Position numbers and translations under genes: made by a program
Shown: positions 1-7,362 of the stretch, piece after piece
How positions within the stretch are numbered: the first letter of the stretch is position 1
Layout of the letters: the number at the start of each line of letters is the position of its first letter
Assembly (NCBI GenBank): GCA_030146155.1
Contig: JASLCF010000141.1
Coordinates: 1-11,564 of the forward strand
Length of the DNA stretch: 11,564 nucleotides
Direction of reading: 5' to 3'
Source: Savagea sp.
Lineage (GTDB): Bacteria > Bacillota > Bacilli > Bacillales_A > Planococcaceae
Notes under the pieces: model-generated
Told to the model about the DNA's origin: nothing
The model's database searches: none
Seen by the model: the letters and a program-made list of their open reading frames with translations, nothing else

Positions 1-108
1 TTAACATTTGTGATGATTACACATGATGATGCAGTGGCACAGATGGCTGATCGTATGTATACGATGCATGATGGTGTATTGTCAGGAGGAGAACGTCATG
101 ACATTTAA
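1..108 (+). CDS. ABC transporter ATP-binding protein, C-terminal fragment (5' end outside window)
   Basis: Frame 1 is open from base 1 to a TAA at 106-108 and encodes the last 35 residues of an ABC ATPase. The stretch FVMITHDD is the H-loop (switch) motif, with the histidine that contacts the ATP gamma-phosphate. The text after it (AVAQMADRMYTMHDGVL) is the usual 'A..aDRiy.l.dG.l' tail of MacB/LolD-type ATPases. The 3' end overlaps the following permease gene by 11 bases, and the permease ribosome binding site lies inside this frame, so the two genes are translationally coupled. It should supply ATP hydrolysis to that permease. The Walker A, Walker B and signature motifs are outside the window. 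Family assignment is firm despite the short fragment; the substrate is unknown. Confidence 0.88.
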   Translation, partial: LTFVMITHDDAVAQMADRMYTMHDGVLSGGERHDI

Positions 109-1381
109 AGAACAGATTCGTTATATGAGACAGCATATGAAAAAAAATAAATTACGGGTGTCGATGACGATACTTGCGACGACAATGGGTACGGCTTTTT
201 TAATTGTACTTGCGTCTATTGGGTTTGGTCTGCACGGTACATTGGAAGATCAACTCTTATCAGATCGCTCAGTGACTGAAATCCAAGTCTACAAAAATGA
301 TGATATTCAGGTAGATATGGAACAATTGAAAAACCTAGACGGTGTGTACGCTTTTCCTACAAAAGGGATTGTGACAATTGCTGATACGATACAATTTGAT
401 GGGAAAGAAAGTGACAGTGAACTTCGTCTACTAGATATTCCAGAAGAGAAAAAATTAAAGTTTCCATTACAAGAAGGACGTTTGCCTGAAAAGCCTCACG
501 AAGTGGTGGTAGGCGCACATTTTATGGAAAGTTTTTTTGATATTGAAGAAGAACAAACAAAGGCAGTCCAAATTCAATTAGGAGATCAACTTATTTATGA
601 AGTAGATGCTTTAGAAGAAGGGGAGGAAGTTCAGTCTTTTCCTTTGACCGTAGTAGGAATTAAAGAAGCGCCAGCGAGAGAGTGGAATAAGGATAGCAAT
701 GTGTATGGTTCTAGTGAACTGATTCCTGAGATACAGGCACTCTATCAACAGCAGTTGCAATCATCCGATCTTTCAGCAGAAGAACAACAGAAACAACTTA
801 ATCAAACTATTTATACAGAGTATCAAATACATGCTCAGTCTGCTACAGTAATTCCTGATTTACGTGCTGAATTAGAAGCACTTGGCTTTGGAACTTATTC
901 CGTTTTAGATGAACTGAAGCAATTTAATCTCTTTTTTACTGCTTTTAAAGTAGGTTTAATAGTTGTCGGAACTGTTGCTGTTTTCATTGCGTCGATAGGT
1001 ATTTTCAACACGATGACAATGGCGGTGACGGAACGTACAAGAGAAATTGGTGTCATGAAGGCATTGGGGACAAGTCCAAAATTAATTCAGCGATTATTTA
1101 TTATGGAGAGTGCGTGGATAGGTATTTTAGGAACAGCTATTGCGATTGTTGTTTCTTATGCAGTCAGCTTTTTAGCCAATGCAATCTTACCTATTGTCGT
1201 CAGCATGGCGACAGGAGAATCAGAATTTGAAGAAGCAGGTATTGTGTTTTCTTCAATCCCACTGGCTTTAGTTGTGGTCGCTTCAGCAATTAGTATTTCT
1301 GTTGCGATTCTATCAGGATGGAGACCAGCTCGAAAAGCAACAAAAATAGATATTATTCAGGCCTTACGACAAGAGATGTAA
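98..1381 (+). CDS. ABC transporter permease, FtsX/MacB type
   Basis: A 427-residue membrane protein, partner of the ATPase whose gene it overlaps. I chose ATG 98 because AGGAGGA (84-90) sits 7 bases upstream; an upstream in-frame ATG at 23 would add 25 residues that are only the ATPase gene read out of frame. Layout: short cytoplasmic N-terminus, one membrane segment (about 22-44), a large extracellular domain of MacB_PCD type (about 45-275, acidic and Gln-rich), then three membrane segments (about 280-305, 335-362, 385-407). After the second segment, TERTREIGVMKALG (311-324) is the conserved cytoplasmic coupling loop of FtsX permeases, and the C-terminal GWRPARKATKIDIIQALR is also typical. 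Such pairs expel peptides or antimicrobials or act in envelope stress by mechanotransmission rather than classical import. The specific substrate cannot be read from the sequence. A strong terminator follows. Confidence 0.9.
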   Translation: MTFKEQIRYMRQHMKKNKLRVSMTILATTMGTAFLIVLASIGFGLHGTLEDQLLSDRSVTEIQVYKNDDIQVDMEQLKNLDGVYAFPTKGIVTIADTIQFDGKESDSELRLLDIPEEKKLKFPLQEGRLPEKPHEVVVGAHFMESFFDIEEEQTKAVQIQLGDQLIYEVDALEEGEEVQSFPLTVVGIKEAPAREWNKDSNVYGSSELIPEIQALYQQQLQSSDLSAEEQQKQLNQTIYTEYQIHAQSATVIPDLRAELEALGFGTYSVLDELKQFNLFFTAFKVGLIVVGTVAVFIASIGIFNTMTMAVTERTREIGVMKALGTSPKLIQRLFIMESAWIGILGTAIAIVVSYAVSFLANAILPIVVSMATGESEFEEAGIVFSSIPLALVVVASAISISVAILSGWRPARKATKIDIIQALRQEM

Positions 1382-1403
1382 TAACTTATAGTAGAGGAGA
1401 GAG

Positions 1404-1439
1404 GACATATCATCTAGCGATAGGTGGTATGTCTTTTTT
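1404..1439 (+). terminator. Rho-independent terminator of the ABC operon
   Basis: A 12-bp stem (1404-1415 with 1422-1433, several G-U pairs on the RNA) closes a 6-base loop and is followed by six T (1434-1439). It lies 23 bases after the permease stop and separates the ABC operon from the Fur-controlled exporter. Confidence 0.88.
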
Positions 1440-1463
1440 GGTTTAGGCAGAAAAAAGGTGAAT

Positions 1464-1494
1464 CGATTCGATACGTGATACAATACGATTCGAT
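1464..1494 (+). repeat. Direct repeat CGATTCGAT x2 flanking the -10 element
   Basis: CGATTCGAT occurs at 1464-1472 and again at 1486-1494, 22 bases apart (about two helical turns). One copy lies upstream and one downstream of the candidate -10 element at 1479-1484, and the second abuts the Fur box. It could be a second regulator's site; this is inference. Confidence 0.45.
1476..1484 (+). promoter_or_regulatory. Candidate extended -10 promoter for the MFS exporter gene
   Basis: TGATACAAT reads as an extended -10 element (TGn followed by TACAAT). I see no good -35 hexamer about 17 bases upstream, which is tolerable for extended -10 promoters. Transcription would begin near 1491, placing the Fur box at roughly +4 to +18. 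Confidence 0.5.
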
Positions 1495-1508
1495 GATAAT
1501 GATTATCA
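1494..1508 (+). promoter_or_regulatory. Fur box (perfect 7-1-7 palindrome)
   Basis: TGATAATGATTATCA matches the Bacillus-type Fur operator TGATAATnATTATCA at every position. It differs from the PerR (TTATAATnATTATAA) and Zur (TCGTAATnATTACGA) consensus sequences. It lies 16 bases upstream of the exporter start codon and just downstream of the candidate -10 element, a position where bound Fe-Fur would block initiation. Expression of the downstream gene is therefore expected to rise in iron starvation. The match is directly visible; binding is inferred. Confidence 0.85.
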
Positions 1509-1524
1509 ATTAAGGGGGGATTTT

Positions 1525-2736
1525 ATGACACAACAGAAAAAGCAACAACAAATTCAAATTACATTTTGGATGATTCTCTTATTTGGTTCATTGACTGCTT
1601 TTGGTCCGTTGTCGATGGATATGTACTTACCAGCACTGCCGACCATTGCTCAAGAATTACATACCTCTACTTCTCTCATTCAAGGAACATTAACGGCGAC
1701 CTTGCTCGGAATGGCGGCGGGGCAGCTTGTTTTCGGTCCTTTGAGTGATATTCATGGCAGACGTAATCCGATTCGTTTCACTTTATTAGGGTATGCTATT
1801 TTTTCAATAGGGATTGCTTTTAGTACATCCGTTGGAATGATGATTGCCTTACGCTTTTTACAAGGATTTATGGGTGCGGCAAGTGTAGTCATTACACGGG
1901 CAGCTGCACGGGATATGTTTAGTGGTAAAGAACTCACTAAATTTATTGCCTTGTTATCTTTAGTAAACGGAGCAGCTCCTATTTTAGCACCCATTATAGG
2001 TAGTTTTATTCTACAATTTTTACCTTGGACTGGTATTTTTTATGTATTAGGAGCGTTTGGTCTCATTCTATTGGTAGCTGTTCAAATTGGTTTTAAAGAA
2101 ACCCATCATCAGGAACACCGGACAGAAGCTAGTTTTACGGCTATTTTTAAAGTGTTTGGTGAGCTGTTTAGAGATCGAACTTTTATGGGAATTGCTTTCA
2201 CTCAAGCATTGATCATGTCAGGGATGTTTGCGTATATTGCGGGTTCGCCTTTTGTACTCCAAAATGTCTATGGCGTATCTAGCTTTCAGTTCTCCCTCTT
2301 TTTTGCGGCAAATGGTATTGGGATAATTCTAGCAGCTCAACTTGCTGCAAAATTAGCGGAGCATTTTAAGGAGGTACAGATTTTACAGGTTTCTATTTTT
2401 ATTTCTCTCTTTGCGACAGTTAGCCTTCTCGCCTCTTTTTATTTAGATGCCTCTCTATGGCTGATTGCGATTTTTTTATGGTTAGCTGTTGCTTGTATTG
2501 GCTCAGTGTCGACTACAGGCTTTTCCATTGCAATGGATTTGCAAGGAGAACGAGCAGGGAGCGCTTCTGCTTTACTAGGGTTATTACCGTTCTTTGGTGG
2601 AGCAATTGTCTCTCCGTTAGTAGGAATTGCTGGGGATGCAACGGCATTTCCGATGGCATGGATCATGGTCAGTTGTAGTGTTTTAGCCGTCTTTTTCTTT
2701 GGGTTATCAAAAAAGAGACAAACAGTGAAGAATTAA
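1525..2736 (+). CDS. MFS efflux transporter, Bcr/CflA (DHA1) family, predicted Fur-regulated
   Basis: A 403-residue, 12-segment drug:H+ antiporter-type protein. ATG 1525 follows AAGGGGGGA (1512-1520). Family marks: PLSMDMYLPALP in the first membrane segment (residues 29-38, Asp32 being the acidic residue typical of Bcr/CflA exporters), MFS motif A GQLVFGPLSDIHGRR (66-80, Asp75 key) in the loop between segments 2 and 3, and a motif-B-like ALRFLQG (Arg110) in segment 4. Length is normal for the family. Relatives export drugs such as bicyclomycin, or small metabolites including amino acids. The Fur box in front points instead to a role in iron limitation, such as export of a siderophore or metallophore. 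No siderophore biosynthesis gene is visible here, so that role is inference. The next gene, fumC, starts 78 bases downstream with no terminator between. Confidence 0.9.
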   Translation: MTQQKKQQQIQITFWMILLFGSLTAFGPLSMDMYLPALPTIAQELHTSTSLIQGTLTATLLGMAAGQLVFGPLSDIHGRRNPIRFTLLGYAIFSIGIAFSTSVGMMIALRFLQGFMGAASVVITRAAARDMFSGKELTKFIALLSLVNGAAPILAPIIGSFILQFLPWTGIFYVLGAFGLILLVAVQIGFKETHHQEHRTEASFTAIFKVFGELFRDRTFMGIAFTQALIMSGMFAYIAGSPFVLQNVYGVSSFQFSLFFAANGIGIILAAQLAAKLAEHFKEVQILQVSIFISLFATVSLLASFYLDASLWLIAIFLWLAVACIGSVSTTGFSIAMDLQGERAGSASALLGLLPFFGGAIVSPLVGIAGDATAFPMAWIMVSCSVLAVFFFGLSKKRQTVKN

Positions 2737-2746
2737 CGTTTTACAT

Positions 2747-2774
2747 TTGAAAATAGTTGCTGACAAGGTACAAT
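2747..2774 (+). promoter_or_regulatory. Sigma-A-type promoter of fumC
   Basis: TTGAAA (2747-2752) and TACAAT (2769-2774) are separated by 16 bases and lie about 40 bases upstream of the fumC start codon. The ribosome binding site AGGTGAAGG (2803-2811) follows. No operator-like palindrome is seen around it. Confidence 0.65.
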
Positions 2775-2814
2775 AGAAGGAGTAGCACTTAAAAAAATGA
2801 CGAGGTGAAGGAAA

Positions 2815-4203
2815 ATGGAATACCGTATTGAACACGATACATTTGGTGAAATCAAAGTTCCTGCAGACAAACTATGGGGAGCACAGACACAGCGTAGTAA
2901 ACAAAACTTTAAAATTGGTGGCGAACGCATTCCTTTAGGCGTAATCCGTGCATTTGCTCATTTGAAAAAATCAGCTGCACTTGCAAGTCAATCATATGGC
3001 GCCTTATCAGATGTAAAAACAAAGGCGATTGTTACTGCTGCAGAGGAAGTCATTGCAGGTCAATGGGACGAGCACTTCCCACTAGTTGTTTGGCAAACAG
3101 GTAGCGGTACACAGTCTAATATGAATATGAACGAAGTGTTAGCAAATCGTGGAAATCAATTGTTAGAAGAATGGGGAGAGGAAGAACGTCTACACCCAAA
3201 TGATGACGTGAATAAATCTCAAAGTTCAAACGATACATTTCCAACTGCACTTCACGTAGCAGGTGTACTTGCGGTTCAAGAGGAATTAGTTCCAGCGATT
3301 CAATTATTCAAAGCAACACTCTTAGAGAAAGAAGAAGCATTTAAAGAAATTGTTAAAATTGGTCGTACGCACTTACAAGATGCAACACCTTTAACATTAG
3401 GTCAAGAAATTAGTGGATGGCGTCGTATGCTAGAACGCTCTGAAGAAATGGTTGTTGAATCTGTAGAGAAAATGAAAGATTTAGCAATCGGTGGAACTGC
3501 AGTCGGAACAGGACTCAACGCTCCAGAAGGGTTCGGAGATAAAGTAGCAGAAGAAATTTCGAAATCAACAGGCATTGAATTTAAATCAGCACCTAATAAG
3601 TTCCACTCACTCACAAGTTATGATGAAGTGGTTTATGTGCATGGTGCGATTAAAGCATTAGCAGCAGACTTAATGAAGATTGCTAATGATGTTCGTTGGT
3701 TAGCAAGTGGACCACGTTCAGGAATTGGTGAAATCACAATCCCTGAAAATGAGCCAGGTTCATCGATTATGCCAGGAAAAGTGAACCCAACACAATCAGA
3801 AGCATTAACAATGGTCGTTGCTCAAGTAATGGGGAATGATGCTGCGATTGGTTTCTCAGCAAGTCAAGGGAACTTTGAATTAAACGTATTCAAACCTGTT
3901 ATTATTTATAACTTCCTTCAATCTGTGAAATTATTAGCAGACGGTATGGTTAGTTTTAATGATAACTGTGCAGTCGGTATTGAGCCAAACCTTACTGAGA
4001 TTGAACATAAAGTAGAAAACTCATTGATGTTAGTCACTGCATTAAATCCTTACATTGGCTACGAAAACGCAGCTAAAATTGCGAAAACAGCTCATAAAAA
4101 CGGTTCAACGTTAAAAGAAGCGGCACTTGAGACAGGTCTTCTAACTGAAGAAGAGTTTGATCGTTATGTCGTTGCTAAAGATATGGTCGGTACAATTAAA
4201 TAA
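2815..4203 (+). CDS. fumC: Fumarate hydratase, class II
   Basis: A 462-residue cytoplasmic enzyme that interconverts fumarate and L-malate in the TCA cycle; class II fumarases are homotetramers without an Fe-S cluster. Substrate-binding segments are all present: TGSGTQSNMNMNE (from residue 95), HPNDDVN with His127, SQSSNDTFPTALH, GRTHLQDATP with catalytic-site His186, and the superfamily signature GSSIMPGKVN (315-324), whose Ser317 corresponds to the catalytic serine. Spacing runs exactly two residues behind E. coli FumC (His129, His188), so no piece is missing. The start at 2815 is fixed by AGGTGAAGG and by the family N-terminus (YRIEHDTFGEIKVPADKLWGAQT). It has its own promoter and a strong terminator, but read-through from the Fur-box exporter upstream is possible. 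The superfamily also contains aspartase, but TGSGTQSNMNMNE and overall spacing favour fumarase clearly. Confidence 0.97.
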   Translation: MEYRIEHDTFGEIKVPADKLWGAQTQRSKQNFKIGGERIPLGVIRAFAHLKKSAALASQSYGALSDVKTKAIVTAAEEVIAGQWDEHFPLVVWQTGSGTQSNMNMNEVLANRGNQLLEEWGEEERLHPNDDVNKSQSSNDTFPTALHVAGVLAVQEELVPAIQLFKATLLEKEEAFKEIVKIGRTHLQDATPLTLGQEISGWRRMLERSEEMVVESVEKMKDLAIGGTAVGTGLNAPEGFGDKVAEEISKSTGIEFKSAPNKFHSLTSYDEVVYVHGAIKALAADLMKIANDVRWLASGPRSGIGEITIPENEPGSSIMPGKVNPTQSEALTMVVAQVMGNDAAIGFSASQGNFELNVFKPVIIYNFLQSVKLLADGMVSFNDNCAVGIEPNLTEIEHKVENSLMLVTALNPYIGYENAAKIAKTAHKNGSTLKEAALETGLLTEEEFDRYVVAKDMVGTIK

Positions 4204-4209
4204 TTAACC

Positions 4210-4250
4210 AAACCATAGATTGGAGGAATTGCTCCAGTCTGTGGTTTTTT
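4210..4250 (+). terminator. Rho-independent terminator of fumC
   Basis: A 16-bp stem (4210-4225 with 4232-4247, two G-U pairs) carries a 6-base loop and ends in a run of six T (4245-4250). It starts 6 bases after the fumC stop codon. The following dehydrogenase gene is close behind and has no convincing promoter, so it may depend partly on read-through. Confidence 0.92.
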
Positions 4251-4305
4251 ATTGCTAGACGGATACTTAATAAATGAAGGAATGAGGATGAAAGGAGACA
4301 TGTCA

Positions 4306-5070
4306 ATGCGGATTGGACTCATTGGTTATGGGCAAATTAGTTCATTTTTATTGGAAAAAATAAATAGTGAGCATCTTCTGCCTGGCCGAAAAATAACACA
4401 TGTTTACTCACAGAGAACAGAAGACTTCACACAACTTAATAGACGCTATGATGTACAAGGTGAGTCAGAATGGGAACAGTTTCTGAATCACCCGTTTGAT
4501 TTAGTCGTGGAAGCGAGTACGATTGAAACGGCTTCGATGACAATTAAAGACTTGTTATCTCGGGGTATTCCTGTTGTAATCAGTAGTATCGGTATGTTTG
4601 CAGACCCTCAACGATTTGTGACATTACAACAGCTGGCCGAAGAAAAAAAGGCGACAATTTATTTACCTTCAGGAGCGATTGGCGGCTTAGATTTAATTCG
4701 ATCAGCTCAGGCTTTACAGGGGTTAAAAGAAGTCACTTTGCGTACGACAAAGCCTCCAACAGCTTTGCCAACAGGTGTCCCGAGTAAGCAGGCACAACTC
4801 TTATTTTCAGGTAGTGCAGCTGAGGCTATCCAACACTACCCAAGAAATATGAATGTTGCCATTGCATTATCTCTAGCAGGGATAGGAATAGAACGGACTC
4901 AAGTAGAAGTATGGGTAGACCCAGCAATTGAAAAAAATACGCATGAAATTAAGGCGATAGGAGAGTTTGGTAAGATGCAATTTGTAGTAGAGAATGAACC
5001 GATGCCGAATAATGAAAAGACTAGCTTGTTAGCGGCATGGAGTGTGTTTGAAAAAATTCAATCAGTCTAA
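4306..5070 (+). CDS. nadX: Putative L-aspartate dehydrogenase (NadX/DUF108 family)
   Basis: A 254-residue NAD(P)-dependent cytoplasmic oxidoreductase. Known relatives deaminate L-aspartate to oxaloacetate (via iminoaspartate) and may feed NAD synthesis. Visible marks: Rossmann motif GLIGYGQIS (4-12), DLVVEAST at the end of the nucleotide domain, PSGAIGGLD (121-129), which is the family hallmark, a TTKPPTALP segment, NMNVAIALSLAGIG, and NTHEI with His213, equivalent to the catalytic histidine. The C-terminal NNEKTSLLAAWS is also typical. I chose ATG 4306 because AAAGGAGA (4291-4298) is correctly spaced and the Rossmann strand starts at once; ATG 4300 is possible, while starts further upstream overlap the terminator tail. 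No nadA, nadB or nadC is nearby, so biosynthetic versus catabolic use is open. fumC next door would connect its product to the TCA cycle. Substrate identity is by homology only. Confidence 0.82.
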   Translation: MRIGLIGYGQISSFLLEKINSEHLLPGRKITHVYSQRTEDFTQLNRRYDVQGESEWEQFLNHPFDLVVEASTIETASMTIKDLLSRGIPVVISSIGMFADPQRFVTLQQLAEEKKATIYLPSGAIGGLDLIRSAQALQGLKEVTLRTTKPPTALPTGVPSKQAQLLFSGSAAEAIQHYPRNMNVAIALSLAGIGIERTQVEVWVDPAIEKNTHEIKAIGEFGKMQFVVENEPMPNNEKTSLLAAWSVFEKIQSV

Positions 5071-5127
5071 CGTCATTAAAAGCTACTAGAATATCAGTTG
5101 GGTTTCAATTGAAAAATAAAAGTTGTT

Positions 5128-5177
5128 AAAATGAAAAACGCCTGCCATCAAAATTTTAACTTTTGATGGCAGGCGTT
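5128..5177 (-). terminator. Terminator of the TRAP operon, possibly bidirectional
   Basis: A perfect 17-bp inverted repeat (5137-5153 with 5161-5177) encloses a 7-base loop. Read on the minus strand it is followed by a T-rich tail (TTTCATTTT), so it mainly serves the minus-strand TRAP-cupin operon. The plus-strand side has no T run, although the hairpin lies 66 bases after the dehydrogenase gene and may weakly stop transcripts from that side in this convergent arrangement. Confidence 0.85.
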
Positions 5178-5211
5178 GTGTGGATTTTAGAGGTTTTGTT
5201 TCAGTCTCTTT

Positions 5212-5562
5212 TTACTTTTCAGAATTATAGACAATGGCTATAAATGATAGGGGTTGATTTCCTATATTTTTTAACCCATGTGATTGTCCTTTTTCAATGA
5301 GACACAAATCACCTGAAGAAACTTGTTTTTTTAATCCGTCATTTCCAGTGAATTCACCTGTTCCAGAAACGATGAAATAGGCTTCTGCTTCGTTTATATG
5401 TTGGTGATATCCGACTTCACTGTCGATGTCTAATTCTAATGTTGCGAATAAAGATAAGCCTTCAACTTGATCTTTATCAGAAATAATTGTATTCATTTTC
5501 ATTCTGCCCTTACCTGATCTAGGCGAATCAATATGAGTAGTTTCCGTTCCTCTTTTAATCAT
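5212..5562 (-). CDS. Small single-domain cupin protein, function unknown
   Basis: A 116-residue protein made of one RmlC-like cupin barrel. Cupin motif 1 is complete: HQHINEAEAYFIVSG with His53, His55 and Glu60 as predicted metal ligands and Gly67. Motif 2 is GDLCLIEKGQSHGLKN (84-99) with the fourth ligand His95 and Asn99, but the usual proline (PxG) is replaced by Glu90. Residues 1-25 are basic and probably flexible. ATG 5562 has an ideal AAAGGAGG on the minus strand (5571-5578) that overlaps the dctM stop codon, so it is the last cistron of the TRAP operon. Small cupins of this kind act as sugar or acid isomerases, dioxygenases or ligand sensors; no specific reaction can be assigned. Its co-expression with the importer suggests it handles the imported compound. 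It is followed by the operon terminator. Confidence 0.85.
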   Translation of the reverse strand: MIKRGTETTHIDSPRSGKGRMKMNTIISDKDQVEGLSLFATLELDIDSEVGYHQHINEAEAYFIVSGTGEFTGNDGLKKQVSSGDLCLIEKGQSHGLKNIGNQPLSFIAIVYNSEK

Positions 5563-5576
5563 TTTTTTAACCTCCT

Positions 5577-6863
5577 TTAGTTTGCAAATAGGTTAGGGAT
5601 AGCAGTGGAGATTGAAGGAACGAATATGATGATAAGCACCATAATTGCTACAATACCTATAACGTGTAGTATGTACGGGAACGTGTCCTCAATTCCCATA
5701 TCTCTACGTGTGATACTTGCACCAGCTATTAACGAAAGACCAACAGGAGGTGTGATATTAGCAAGAGCAAAGTTCATAATAAGTACCATTCCAAAATGAA
5801 TAGGATCTATTCCATATTGCATAGCAATTGGCATAAATATTGGGCTTAATAGAATAATAAGAGAAGTAACTTCAGTTAGCGTTCCTAAGATAAATAAAAT
5901 CACAGAAACTATTAATAAAAATTGAATAGGTGTCGACGCGAATTGAAGGAAGAAATCTGACATCATCGCAGGTACCTTGTATACGGTTAATACATAGGTA
6001 AATACATTAGCTACTGAAATAATAATAAGAATCGTAGCTGATGTCGTAGCTGAAGAAATCATTATTTCCTTGAATTTTTTGAAAGTTAGTTCTCTATAGA
6101 ACATAGATAAAATAAATCCATACACAACTGCGATGACTGCAGCTTCAGTTGCTGTAGTATACCCACCGAAAATTCCACCTAAAATAATTACAGGTGTAAG
6201 TAATGGGAAGAATGCCTGTAGAGCGATTTTAGAAAACTTTTTAAAGCCTAATTTTTCTGTTTTAACAATTCCAAAATTCTTTTTCTTTGACATAAAGATA
6301 ACATATATACTAATAAGAGCCATTAAGATTAATCCAGGTAAAACCCCTGCAATAAATAATTTCCCAATGGATATATTAGCAGTTATTCCTAAGATAACCA
6401 TGGTAATACTAGGTGGGATAATTAAACCTAAAACTCCAGCTGGTCCTATAATACTTGCGATAAAAGCATCACTGTATTTTTGTTTTTTCATTTCTGGAAC
6501 TACAACTGAACCTACTGCATAAGTCGTAGCAACAGTAGATCCTGAAACTGCACCAAATAAAGCACTTGTTACAACTGCAGTAACACCGAGCCCCCCAGTT
6601 ACTCTACCTACTAGAGCGTCTGCGAATGCCATTAATCTTCGTGTTAAACCGCCTTTACCCATGATATTTCCCGCTAATATAAATAATGGAAGTGCGATAT
6701 AGGAAAAGTTATTCACACCAGCAAACATTCGTTGAATTACAATTTCTATCGATGTACCACCTAGCAATAAAATAACAATAGAGATCAATCCCATTGTAAA
6801 AGCGATTGGCATACCTAGAAAAAGTAAAGTAAAGAAGCCTAGTAACATTAGTATGAGCATCAT
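5577..6863 (-). CDS. dctM: TRAP transporter large permease subunit (DctM family)
   Basis: A 428-residue, highly hydrophobic integral membrane protein with about a dozen segments, the ion-coupled translocation subunit of a tripartite ATP-independent periplasmic (TRAP) importer. Family marks: GMPIAFTMGL near the N-terminus, GAVSGSTVATTYAVGSV (104-120), GPAGVLGLIIPPS (140-152) forming a re-entrant hairpin, and ITPPVGLSL in the C-terminal half, the symmetry-related NPP/TPP motif. Length is normal. Start ATG 6863 overlaps the dctQ stop as ATGA, and GGAG is found 10 bases upstream inside dctQ, so translation is coupled. With DctQ it forms the membrane complex that receives substrate from the DctP lipoprotein and drives uptake with a cation gradient, usually Na+. 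Substrates of this class are carboxylates or similar anions. Confidence 0.95.
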   Translation of the reverse strand: MMLILMLLGFFTLLFLGMPIAFTMGLISIVILLLGGTSIEIVIQRMFAGVNNFSYIALPLFILAGNIMGKGGLTRRLMAFADALVGRVTGGLGVTAVVTSALFGAVSGSTVATTYAVGSVVVPEMKKQKYSDAFIASIIGPAGVLGLIIPPSITMVILGITANISIGKLFIAGVLPGLILMALISIYVIFMSKKKNFGIVKTEKLGFKKFSKIALQAFFPLLTPVIILGGIFGGYTTATEAAVIAVVYGFILSMFYRELTFKKFKEIMISSATTSATILIIISVANVFTYVLTVYKVPAMMSDFFLQFASTPIQFLLIVSVILFILGTLTEVTSLIILLSPIFMPIAMQYGIDPIHFGMVLIMNFALANITPPVGLSLIAGASITRRDMGIEDTFPYILHVIGIVAIMVLIIIFVPSISTAIPNLFAN

Positions 6864-7333
6864 AATTCTTCAGCTCCTTTGCGTTCAGGATTGAGTACTG
6901 CTTCAATAACAAAAAGCATTGAAAAAATAGAGCTTAATGGAATTGCTGCATAGAAAACACTCATAGGCAATAAAAGTGTTGATGAAGTATTATCCATGGC
7001 ATTAATAGTTAGCTTCATTCCATAAAAAGTTAAAAGTAAAAAGAAAATAAAAATCAGCAAATACACAAATCTGTCTATAATTAATTGAATAGATGGTTTG
7101 GCTAGACTGACAAAGTATCTTACTCCTAAATGCATTTTCTCATAAATAGCTAAACTAGAACCTAGAAAAGTAAGCCATACAATAAGTAAGCGTGAAAGTT
7201 CTTCAGCTCCTGGCCACGAGACACCAGAAAATCGGAATACAACTTGTAAAAAAACAATTAGCGTAAGTCCTGTAATAGCAAGCATCGAAAACAGTGCAAT
7301 AACTTTAACAAGTAGTTTCATAAATTTTTCCAT
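6860..7333 (-). CDS. dctQ: TRAP transporter small permease subunit (DctQ family)
   Basis: A 157-residue protein with four membrane segments (about 8-34, 46-66, 85-106, 122-146), the pattern of DctQ small subunits. The conserved WPGAEELSR (40-48) in front of the second segment is the usual E-L-x-R site of the family. ATG 7333 is supported by AAGGAG on the minus strand about 7 bases upstream; the ATG four codons later is too far from that site. It partners DctM, with which it overlaps by 4 bases. A 128-base gap with a hairpin separates it from dctP. DctQ is usually described as a scaffold that raises the membrane-facing surface of the elevator-type DctM. Confidence 0.92.
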   Translation of the reverse strand: MEKFMKLLVKVIALFSMLAITGLTLIVFLQVVFRFSGVSWPGAEELSRLLIVWLTFLGSSLAIYEKMHLGVRYFVSLAKPSIQLIIDRFVYLLIFIFFLLLTFYGMKLTINAMDNTSSTLLLPMSVFYAAIPLSSIFSMLFVIEAVLNPERKGAEEL

Positions 7334-7362
7334 AAATTTTCTCCTTTTATGGTTATTTTTTC

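Noticed and set aside
23..97. Upstream start at 23 for the ABC permease
   Set aside because: The extra residues are the ATPase gene read in another frame; ATG 98 has a strong AGGAGGA at the right distance.
6133..6522. A 129-codon open frame on the plus strand inside dctM
   Set aside because: It is antisense to a well-supported membrane protein gene, has no ribosome binding site, and its composition merely mirrors the hydrophobic codons of dctM.
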